Positions 1 to 5,824 of a stretch of DNA of 6,061 nucleotides are shown here, in pieces. Source of the DNA: Acidobacteriaceae bacterium (lineage in GTDB: Bacteria > Acidobacteriota > Terriglobia > Terriglobales > Acidobacteriaceae); the NCBI GenBank assembly GCA_030049955.1, contig JASIJX010000238.1, forward strand, positions 1-6,061, given 5' to 3'. Within the stretch, counting starts at the first letter, position 1, and each line of letters begins with the position of its first letter. Under the pieces are notes generated by a model. It saw only the letters and a list, made by a program, of their open reading frames with translations. It was not told the DNA's origin and searched no databases. Made by a program: the position numbers and the translations under genes.

Positions 1-669
1 GGGCTGGTGCTGGTGCGCGCGCGCGGCGTGGAGCGCTACCTGCGCTACTTTGTCGCGCTGGGCGCAGGGTTTCTGATGTCGACCGCGGTGCTGGAGATGG
101 CGCCCGAGAGCATGCGGCTCAATGCGCGCCTTGCGCCGGTGCTGATCATGGCCGGCTACTGCGCGGTGCACCTGCTGGAGCACACCATCAACGCGCACTT
201 CCACTACGGCGAGGAGACGCACCACGGCGAATTTCTGCACACGCACAAAGGCTACTCGGTGCTGGCCGGGCTGGGCGTGCACGCGCTGTTCGATGGCGTG
301 GCCATCGGCTCGGGCTTCGCGATTTCATCGTGGCTGGGCTGGCTCATCTTCATCGCCATCGTGCTGCACAAGGCGCCTGAGGGGTTCACCATGGCAAGCG
401 TAATGCTGGCCAGCGGCCAGAGCCGCGCAACGGCATTTACGGCGGCGTGCGTGCTGGCCGCGGCTACTGTGGCCGGCGTGCTGGTGGTCGAACTGGTGCC
501 GCAGTCCGTGCCGTATGGCTTGCCGATCTCGGCCGGCGTGGCGCTCTACGTTGCCGCCACGGACCTTGTGCCGGAGGTCAACCGCGAACCGGGAATCAGG
601 ATGGCGCTCGTATTTTTTGCAGGTGTCGCGGCGTTCCTGGCATGCCGGGCGTTATTGCCGGCGGTGTAA
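1..669 (+). CDS. ZIP-family divalent metal transporter, 5'-truncated by window edge
   Basis: This is an integral inner-membrane protein expected to move Zn2+ or related divalent metals into the cytoplasm. The frame is open to the left edge, so the true start and the first membrane helix are probably outside the window; 222 residues are visible (residue 1 here is the GTG at 7). Signature motifs are HALFDGVAIG (91-101), the ZIP helix-4 metal motif, and HKAPEG (121-126), the helix-5 motif. The helix-4 motif has Ala where many ZIPs have Asn after the His. A His-rich loop lies just before helix 4 (about 59-80; HFHYGEETHH and HTH) and probably binds or senses metal. Further hydrophobic helices follow at about 142-163, 171-185 and 198-217, with a late VPEVN motif at 188-192. 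It converges on the glycosyltransferase gene. Substrate metal cannot be told from sequence. Confidence 0.9.
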   Translation, partial: GLVLVRARGVERYLRYFVALGAGFLMSTAVLEMAPESMRLNARLAPVLIMAGYCAVHLLEHTINAHFHYGEETHHGEFLHTHKGYSVLAGLGVHALFDGVAIGSGFAISSWLGWLIFIAIVLHKAPEGFTMASVMLASGQSRATAFTAACVLAAATVAGVLVVELVPQSVPYGLPISAGVALYVAATDLVPEVNREPGIRMALVFFAGVAAFLACRALLPAV

Positions 670-698
670 CGCTTCGCTGGCCTGAATCGGCAGCACGA

Positions 699-1505
699 TC
701 ACGCTTCCATGCTGACACCGGCGGTCTGCTCGCGGCGCAGCCCGAGCTTGCGCGCGTAGAGCCGCGCGAGCAGCCGCGCATAATCCCATCCGACCTTGAG
801 ATTCGCTTTGCTCTCGCCCTCCGAGCGCAGCCCGAAGGCGAAGGGAATCTCTTCGACCGAGGCGATACGCGCACGGATGAGAATTTCGAGCAGCAGCTTG
901 AAGCCGGTACGCTGAAAGGCAATGTTCCGGACGCACTCGCGGCGCACCAGGAAAAACCCCGACATGGGATCGTGTGCGCGTACGCCGCGCCGCTGCAGCG
1001 GCCAGGTGGCCCACACGGCAGCAGACGACAACAGCTTGCGCAGTACATTCCAGTCGCCGATGCCGCCGCCCGGCGTGTAACGGCTGCCGATGACGAGGTC
1101 GTGGCCGCTAGCAATAGCACGATAGAGAGCCGGCAATAGCTCGGGCGGATGCTGCAGGTCGGCGTCCATCACGCCCAGGATGTCTGCATCCGTGTGCCGC
1201 CAGCCATCGACAATGGCGCCCGAGAGGCCGCGCTGGCCTTTGCGCACGATGAGACGGACGCGGGGATCTTCCCGGCCAATCTCCGACACAATCTCGGCGG
1301 TGCGGTCGTGGCTATCGTCATCCACTACCAGAACTTCAAACGGAATCTCAAAAGCCTCAAGAACAGCTCGAACCCGATCGAGGACCGTGACAATATTTCC
1401 CTCTTCATTCAGCGTGGGGATGACCAGCGCCAAACGGAGCGTGGCTTCCGCGGATGAGTCGAGCGTTACCGCAACCGGGTTCGGCAATGTTGTCGAGGCG
1501 GTCAT
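699..1505 (-). CDS. Family 2 glycosyltransferase, polyprenol-phosphate mannose synthase (DPM1) type
   Basis: It probably transfers a sugar from a nucleotide donor (GDP-mannose in characterised DPM1 enzymes) to a polyprenyl phosphate at the cytoplasmic membrane face. The 268-residue GT-A domain shows the donor-site start LVIPTLNEEGN (27-37), VVDDDSHDRT (60-69), QRGLSGAIVDG (91-101), the metal-binding DAD with LQHPPE (114-122), DPMSGFF (179-185), GFKLLLEILIRA (201-212) and the family's RxxGxSK-like element RSEGESK (227-233). Length fits soluble DPM1-like proteins: there is no C-terminal membrane anchor, unlike some archaeal and bacterial relatives. About 22 variable residues precede the domain. 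The ATG at 1505 has no clear Shine-Dalgarno, so the start is the least certain part. It is divergent from the membrane protein at 1570 and convergent with the ZIP gene. The actual sugar is not predictable, and undecaprenyl-phosphate glucose or aminosugar synthases are close alternatives. Confidence 0.92.
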   Translation of the reverse strand: MTASTTLPNPVAVTLDSSAEATLRLALVIPTLNEEGNIVTVLDRVRAVLEAFEIPFEVLVVDDDSHDRTAEIVSEIGREDPRVRLIVRKGQRGLSGAIVDGWRHTDADILGVMDADLQHPPELLPALYRAIASGHDLVIGSRYTPGGGIGDWNVLRKLLSSAAVWATWPLQRRGVRAHDPMSGFFLVRRECVRNIAFQRTGFKLLLEILIRARIASVEEIPFAFGLRSEGESKANLKVGWDYARLLARLYARKLGLRREQTAGVSMEA

Positions 1506-1520
1506 CGGAATGTAGCATTG

Positions 1521-1526
1521 ATTTTA
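1521..1526 (-). promoter_or_regulatory. Possible -10 element for the glycosyltransferase
   Basis: On the minus strand this reads TAAAAT, five of six matches to the sigma-70 -10 consensus, about 15 bp before the ATG at 1505. The hexamer 17 bp further upstream (GTGCAA) is a poor -35. A start of transcription some 7 bp downstream would leave a very short leader, which would fit the missing Shine-Dalgarno. The divergent gap is only 64 bp, so promoters for both flanking genes must lie here or inside the coding regions. This is a weak call. Confidence 0.22.
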
Positions 1527-1557
1527 CGCCGCGCATCGCGCCCTTGCACATCCCACC

Positions 1558-1561
1558 GGAG
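1558..1561 (+). promoter_or_regulatory. Ribosome binding site supporting a TTG start
   Basis: GGAG lies 8 nt before the TTG at 1570. The next in-frame ATG (1639) falls inside the first membrane helix, so this site favours TTG as the true start of the membrane protein. A second GGAG at 1564-1567 is too close to the TTG to serve. Confidence 0.55.
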
Positions 1562-1569
1562 CTGGAGTA

Positions 1570-3075
1570 TTGAGCCGTAGCGAACGCTTAACGAAGTTTC
1601 TCCTGATCCTGTTCTTCACGGCGGCCGGTTTTCTTGTCATGGGATACCACCCCGGCCTCGAGGACGATGGCATCTACCTCGCAGCCGTCAAATCCGACCT
1701 GAACCCGGCGCTTTATCCGCACAACAATCTCTTCTTCCGGCTTCAGGTGCAGGCCACGGTTTTTGACCGCTGGATGGCCGCATTTATCCGTCTGACGCAC
1801 ATGCCTGTGCCGTGGGCGGAACTCGCCTGGCAGTTCGCGGCGCTGTTCGCCACGCTGTGGGCCTGCCACTCGATCGCGCGCAAGCTCTTTCCTCGGGAAT
1901 CGCTGGCGCAATGGGCCGGCGTGGCTATGATCAGCGCCATGTTCACGCTGCCGGTGGCCGGTACGGCGCTCTACCTGATGGACCAGCATCTGCATCCGCG
2001 CAATCTGGCTACGGCGTTCATCCTGCTGGCGGTCGATCGCGTGCTCGCGCGGCAGCCCATGCTGGCTGTGCCGCTGCTCACGCTGGCGTTTGTGCTGCAC
2101 CCCATCATGGCGGCCATGGGAATCTCGTTCTGCATTTTCCTGGGAGTGGCGCTGACTGAGACGGTCGCGGAGACGATTACGGGCCGGCTGCGCGCACTGC
2201 GCAAAACGGCTGAGGCTGCGCCGCTGACTGGAGCCGTGCCCCTGCGCTGGATATTCGACCCCGCCACTCCCGCATGGCGCAAGGCGCTGGACACGCGCAC
2301 CTACTATTACCTCTACAAATGGCAGTGGTTTGAGTGGCTGGGCGCGCTGGCGCCGATTGCCCTGTTCTGGCTTCTATGGCGCTGGGCGCACGGCCGCGGA
2401 GAGACACGGCTGGCGCGCTTCGCGCTTGCGGTTTTTGCGTATGCCGTCTTTCAGCAGGCCGTGGCGATGGCGATGCTAACGCCCGACCGGCTGGTGCGGC
2501 TCACGCCGCTGCAGCCGATGCGCTACCTGCAGTTGGTCTATTACTTCATGGCGCTCATTGCCGGCGGCCTGCTGGGCCGCTACGTGTTGAAGGCCCGTGC
2601 CTGGCGATGGACGGCGTTTCTACTGGTGGCCAACGGCGCCATGCTGGCGGCGCAGTGCGCCCAGTACGGCGGCAGCCAACACCTGGAGTGGCCCGGCCGG
2701 CGGCCCGCAAACCCATGGCTTCAGGCCTTTGCCTGGATTCGCGCGAACACACCCGTGGACGCATACTTTGCCGTCGGGCCGCATTATCTTGAGGCGCCGG
2801 GCGAGGACTACCACAGCTTTCGCGCTTTGGCCGAGCGCAGCCAGCTTGCCGATGCAGTCAAGGATGCAGCGGCTGTCACCCAGGTGCCCGAGCTTGGCGA
2901 CCGCTGGGCGCGGCAGGTTGACGCTCAGGAAGGCTGGAGCAGCTTCGGACTCCGGGATTTCGAGCGGCTAAGGAGCGAATTCGGCGTGGACTGGGTGTTG
3001 GTGGCGCTGCCGCAGATGCGCGGGCTCCGCTGTCGATGGCATAACGATCTTCTTGCCGTATGCGAAATTCCCTAG
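1570..3075 (+). CDS. Uncharacterised multi-pass membrane protein, GT-C-like architecture
   Basis: No firm family name can be given. The 501-residue protein has an N-terminal hydrophobic helix (about 8-25), then a loop with YHPGLEDDGIYL (26-37). More hydrophobic segments lie near 83-103, 115-135, 145-197 (two or three passes), 255-271, 283-303, 320-340 and 347-364, followed by a soluble C-terminal region of about 130 residues. That tail contains AFAWIRANTPVDAYFAV (386-402) and FRALAERSQ (417-425). An acidic motif in the first extracytoplasmic loop (E31 D32 D33), many helices and a C-terminal soluble part are general traits of GT-C glycosyltransferases that use polyprenyl-phosphate sugars, so this is a possible role. 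The nearby DPM1-like gene adds weak support. The TTG start is chosen because GGAG precedes it by 8 nt and because it retains the complete first helix. Alternatives are an unrelated membrane protein of unknown function or a flippase-like protein. The reading frame is certain, the function is not. Confidence 0.85.
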   Translation: MSRSERLTKFLLILFFTAAGFLVMGYHPGLEDDGIYLAAVKSDLNPALYPHNNLFFRLQVQATVFDRWMAAFIRLTHMPVPWAELAWQFAALFATLWACHSIARKLFPRESLAQWAGVAMISAMFTLPVAGTALYLMDQHLHPRNLATAFILLAVDRVLARQPMLAVPLLTLAFVLHPIMAAMGISFCIFLGVALTETVAETITGRLRALRKTAEAAPLTGAVPLRWIFDPATPAWRKALDTRTYYYLYKWQWFEWLGALAPIALFWLLWRWAHGRGETRLARFALAVFAYAVFQQAVAMAMLTPDRLVRLTPLQPMRYLQLVYYFMALIAGGLLGRYVLKARAWRWTAFLLVANGAMLAAQCAQYGGSQHLEWPGRRPANPWLQAFAWIRANTPVDAYFAVGPHYLEAPGEDYHSFRALAERSQLADAVKDAAAVTQVPELGDRWARQVDAQEGWSSFGLRDFERLRSEFGVDWVLVALPQMRGLRCRWHNDLLAVCEIP

Positions 3076-3095
3076 CCCATACAACTTCCGCGCTT

Positions 3096-3112
3096 TGCAG
3101 CAGGCGGCTGCA
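3096..3112 (+). other. Short hairpin upstream of the kinase-like gene
   Basis: TGCAGC (3096-3101) and GCTGCA (3107-3112) are perfect 6 bp arms around a 5 nt loop. CGCG at 3089-3092 and 3115-3118 could extend pairing imperfectly and approach the GAG that precedes the TTG at 3127. No T-run follows, so it is not a standard intrinsic terminator. It might be an mRNA structure affecting translation of the kinase-like gene, or chance in GC-rich DNA. Confidence 0.25.
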
Positions 3113-3126
3113 TCCGCGAGAATGAA

Positions 3127-4566
3127 TTGAATCCATCTCACCCGGCGTGGAGACCGGTTTTGCTCAACGTTACCCAGCGACTAATTCTCGGCTGCGTGCT
3201 GATGGCCTGCCTTACGACGGGGCTGGCTTTGGCGGTTCGTCCGGCGCTGGCTGCAGAAGGTCACGCCAGGCTGGCGTACGTCTGTATCGTGCTGGCCGTG
3301 CTGCTGGCCGCCATTACGGCTATTGCCGTGCTGCGTCCGCTGCGGCGGCTGGCGCGCGACGCGCAACGCATCGCGCAGGGCAACCTGGAGCATCGCGTGG
3401 AGTGGACCGGCCGCGACAGCTTTGGCGTAGTGGCCAGCGAGATGAGCCGAATCGCGGTGCGGCTGCGCGAACTGCGCGACACCGAGGCCGGCCGGCGACA
3501 GATGGAATTCCAACTTTCGGACGCCGTGCTGCAGTCCATCTTTGAGCCCATCATCGTTACCGACAGCAAGGGCCACGTACTGAAGATCAACCAGGCAGCC
3601 AAGGAGCTGCTGGGCGAGGCAGCCGACGATCGCATGGCGCTCGCGAATACGCCAGGCGGCGAAAAGATTCTTCATTCCATCCGCGACGCCGTCTCCATGC
3701 AGAAGCCCGTGGCCGCCGAGGGCGAAGCCTCGATGCTGCCCATGCGCATCGGCCAGCAGGAGCGCAGCTACCGGCTGCGCACTACGCCCATGCGCGACGC
3801 CGAAGGCCGCCTGCTGGGCGCTGTAACCACGCTCGAAGACGTGACCTCGCTGCAGGACACCGACCGCTTCAAGTCGCAATTTATTTCCGTGGCCAGCCGC
3901 AAGCTGCGCGACCCGCTGCTGCAGGTGCGGCGCGGCATCTACGCGCTCAACCAGGGCTTCAGCGGCGAGCTGCGCCCGTTGCAGGCCGAGCTTTTGGCCG
4001 GCGTGAGCAACGAGGCTGAGCGGTTGAACGACCTGATGACGGACTTGATCGAAGTAGCCGAGCTCGATGTAGGCAAGCGCGAATTCAAGCTGGAACGGCT
4101 GCGCCCCCTGGAATCGCTCACCGAGGCGCGCAACCGGTTTGTGGACGAGGCCGCGGCCAAAGGTGTGCGCATGGAGGTAATGGCCTACGCCGACCTGGCT
4201 CCGGTATACGCCGACCGGCGAGCGTTGCGCTCGATCCTCGACAATCTGATTGCAAACGCGCTGCGCTACACGCCGACCGACGGTGAGATTCTGCTGGCCG
4301 CGGAGGAGATCAAGAACTTTGTGCAGTTCACGGTGCGCGACACCGGCCGCGGCATTGAAGCCGAGCGGCTGGGCAAGATCTTTGACCGCTTCAATCCGTT
4401 CTCAGAAAAAGGTTCCGGTCTGGGCCTTGCGCTGGTGCGCCGGTTGTTGGAGTCGCTGGGCGGCCAGATCGCCGTCGAAAGCAGGCTAGGACACGGCACC
4501 ACATTCCGCTTTACCCTGCCGCTAGCTGTGGCAGAGCAGGCACGTCATCCGGTAGAGGTGGGCTGA
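3127..4566 (+). CDS. HAMP-PAS histidine-kinase-like sensor lacking the H-box histidine
   Basis: This is an inner-membrane signalling protein of the histidine kinase family. It has two membrane helices (about 17-38 and 48-69) joined by a loop of about 10 residues, so it has no periplasmic sensor domain. HAMP (about 70-118), PAS (about 128-240), a HisKA-like dimer helix region (about 245-315) and a HATPase domain (about 325-468) follow. The ATP site looks complete: N-box LDNLIANALRYTP (371-383), G1 DTGRGI (405-410), F-box IFDRF (418-422) and G2 GSGLGLAL (429-436). The H-box, however, is FISVASRKLRDPL (252-264): Arg258 replaces the phospho-accepting His, and Glu and Thr of the usual SHELRTPL are Lys and Asp. 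Normal autophosphorylation is therefore not expected. The stop is 3 bp before kdpD, implying joint expression. The start is uncertain: TTG at 3127 has only a weak GAG, while an in-frame TTG at 3160 has GGAGA (3149-3153) 6 nt upstream and may be the real one. Domain identity is secure; kinase activity is doubtful. Confidence 0.9.
   Translation: MNPSHPAWRPVLLNVTQRLILGCVLMACLTTGLALAVRPALAAEGHARLAYVCIVLAVLLAAITAIAVLRPLRRLARDAQRIAQGNLEHRVEWTGRDSFGVVASEMSRIAVRLRELRDTEAGRRQMEFQLSDAVLQSIFEPIIVTDSKGHVLKINQAAKELLGEAADDRMALANTPGGEKILHSIRDAVSMQKPVAAEGEASMLPMRIGQQERSYRLRTTPMRDAEGRLLGAVTTLEDVTSLQDTDRFKSQFISVASRKLRDPLLQVRRGIYALNQGFSGELRPLQAELLAGVSNEAERLNDLMTDLIEVAELDVGKREFKLERLRPLESLTEARNRFVDEAAAKGVRMEVMAYADLAPVYADRRALRSILDNLIANALRYTPTDGEILLAAEEIKNFVQFTVRDTGRGIEAERLGKIFDRFNPFSEKGSGLGLALVRRLLESLGGQIAVESRLGHGTTFRFTLPLAVAEQARHPVEVG
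4555..4560 (+). promoter_or_regulatory. Ribosome binding site for kdpD inside the upstream gene
   Basis: GAGGTG is a strong Shine-Dalgarno match 9 nt before the ATG at 4570. It encodes the penultimate codons of the kinase-like protein, and that gene's TGA lies between the site and the ATG. This arrangement is typical of translational coupling and supports a fixed ratio of the two products. Confidence 0.7.
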
Positions 4567-4569
4567 GCG

Positions 4570-5691
4570 ATGGCCGAAATCATTCTGGAGAAAAGACCGG
4601 AGCCGGCCAGGCTGAAGGTCTACATCGGCGCGGCGCCGGGTGTAGGTAAGACCTACCTGATGCTGAATGACGCGCACCTGATGCGCGAGCAAGGCATCGA
4701 CGTGGTCATCGGCCTGGTGGAGCCGCACGGCCGCAAGGAGACCGAGGCTCAGATCCGCGAACTTGAAATCGTTCCGCAGAAGACGATTCCCTACCGCAAC
4801 GTCAACCTCAAGGAGATGGACGTCGACGCCATTCTCGCGCGGCATCCGGACACGGTGATCGTCGACGAGCTGGCGCACACGAATGTCCCCGGCAGCAAAA
4901 ACCGGAAGCGGTATGAAGACGTTTTAGAACTGCTCGATGCCGGCATCAACGTGATGACGGCCGTCAACATTCAACACCTTGAGACGCTCAATGATGCTGT
5001 GAGCCGCTCGGCAAACACGACGATCCGCGAGACCGTGCCCGACAGCTTCCTGAAGCGTGCCGATGAGGTCGTGAACGTCGACATTACTGTGGAAGAGCTG
5101 CGCGGCCGGCTCAAGCAGGGCAAGATTTACGCGGCGGAAAAGGTGGAGCAGTCGCTGGCGAATTTTTTCCGCAAGGGCAACCTGAACATGCTGCGCGAGC
5201 TCTCCCTGCGCACCACCGCCGAGCAGGTGAGCAACCGCGCAGCCGAGTACCGGCGCACACAGGGCCTGGAACAGGCGCCGATGCCCGAGAAGGTGATGGT
5301 TTGCCTGAGCACGCGTCCCGGCACCGAGCGGCTGCTGCGTGTGGGCGCGCGCATCGCGGGGCGGCTGGCCACCAATTGGTACGCCGTATATGTCACTCCG
5401 CCCGACGACAAGGGGCACGGCGACCCTGAGGCCCATCAGCGCCTCGAAGAATACATGCGCATGGCGCGCGATCTGGGGGCAAAGGTTGTTAATCTCACCG
5501 ACCGCAACGTCTCCGACGCGCTCATCCGTTTTGCGCAGCAGGAAAACATCTCGCACGTGGTCTTCGGCCAGTCGGTTCGCTCGCGCTGGGACATTCTGCT
5601 GCGCGGCTCGGTGCTCAACCGCTTCCTCTCGGAAGTGCGCGACGTGACGGTGCAAGTGGTCCCGATGCACAAGATTGCGCGGCGGGTGTGA
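4570..5691 (+). CDS. kdpD: Short KdpD: KdpD N-terminal ATPase domain plus Usp domain, no kinase domain
   Basis: This is the cytoplasmic sensory half of the potassium/osmotic sensor KdpD. The KdpD domain (about 12-220) has Walker A GAAPGVGKT (20-28), EPHGRKET (51-58), Walker-B-like TVIVDELAHTN (95-105) followed by VPGSKNRKRY (106-115), NIQHLE (133-138), RETVPD (153-158) and FFRKGNLNMLRELSLR (199-214). A universal stress protein domain (about 240-366) follows, ending in VFGQSVRSRW (331-340) and LLRGSVLNRFL (343-353). At 373 residues it lacks the four-helix DUF4118 region and the HisKA/HATPase part of full-length KdpD (894 residues in E. coli). Comparable N-terminal-only KdpD proteins are known in Anabaena/Nostoc and Deinococcus, so the length is probably native. 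The downstream 133 bp encode no remnant of the missing part. It presumably acts with the kinase-like protein encoded 3 bp upstream. No kdpFABC or kdpE is in the window, so a role in potassium control is inferred from family only. Confidence 0.93.
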   Translation: MAEIILEKRPEPARLKVYIGAAPGVGKTYLMLNDAHLMREQGIDVVIGLVEPHGRKETEAQIRELEIVPQKTIPYRNVNLKEMDVDAILARHPDTVIVDELAHTNVPGSKNRKRYEDVLELLDAGINVMTAVNIQHLETLNDAVSRSANTTIRETVPDSFLKRADEVVNVDITVEELRGRLKQGKIYAAEKVEQSLANFFRKGNLNMLRELSLRTTAEQVSNRAAEYRRTQGLEQAPMPEKVMVCLSTRPGTERLLRVGARIAGRLATNWYAVYVTPPDDKGHGDPEAHQRLEEYMRMARDLGAKVVNLTDRNVSDALIRFAQQENISHVVFGQSVRSRWDILLRGSVLNRFLSEVRDVTVQVVPMHKIARRV

Positions 5692-5759
5692 GGCCGGAAG
5701 CAAGGGAACAACTCGGGTGTAAGCGAGCGCCCCAAGTTGAGTCAGGACTTTACCAGGAG

Positions 5760-5785
5760 GCTGGCAAGCTGTTTGGCCTGCCAGC
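5760..5785. terminator. Hairpin in the convergent gap, possible transcript end
   Basis: GCTGGCA (5760-5766) and TGCCAGC (5779-5785) are perfect 7 bp arms with a 12 nt loop, lying between the stops of kdpD and the opposing sulfatase-type gene. No T-run follows on either strand, so it is not a textbook intrinsic terminator. It could still end or stabilise transcripts from either side. Confidence 0.35.
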
Positions 5786-5787
5786 TC

Positions 5788-5823
5788 AAAAGCAGCGCAG
5801 CGGTAAGCCTGGAAGTAGCTTTT
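5788..5823. terminator. Weak bidirectional terminator-like inverted repeat
   Basis: AAAAGC (5788-5793) is matched by GCTTTT (5818-5823), so both strands read an A-run, an interior and a T-run, the pattern of a bidirectional terminator between convergent genes. The 24 nt interior has little perfect pairing, so the stem would be weak. Position, immediately after the sulfatase-type stop and beyond kdpD, is the main support. Confidence 0.25.
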
Positions 5824-5824
5824 C

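Noticed and set aside
15..28. Alternating GC run as a Z-DNA or repeat element
   Set aside because: It is a short run within coding sequence (Val-Arg-Ala-Arg-Gly) and is expected from the high GC third-position use.
447..1139. Plus-strand reading frame spanning the ZIP end and the glycosyltransferase
   Set aside because: It overlaps two well-supported genes, crosses their convergent spacer and shows no family motif.
1530..1540. CGCG-CAT-CGCG inverted repeat in the divergent gap as an operator
   Set aside because: Each 4 bp arm is self-complementary and the flanks do not extend the symmetry, so it is not distinguishable from chance in GC-rich DNA.
3122..3130. ATG at 3122 as the start of the kinase-like gene
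   Set aside because: It is out of frame and reaches a TGA after one further codon (ATG AAT TGA).
3181..3879. A 232-residue antisense reading frame opposite the kinase-like gene
   Set aside because: It mirrors HAMP and PAS coding sequence and has low-complexity composition with no domain signature.
3880..3918. A frameshift or indel as the cause of the missing H-box His
   Set aside because: The frame runs unbroken through the PAS, HisKA and HATPase regions with recognisable motifs on both sides, and residues flanking Arg258 (LR, PL) remain in register. Only a base substitution could explain it.
5692..5824. A frameshifted remainder of full-length kdpD after the stop
   Set aside because: The 133 bp encode no DUF4118 helices or kinase motifs in any plus frame, the Usp domain ends naturally, and an opposing gene begins its 3' end directly afterwards.
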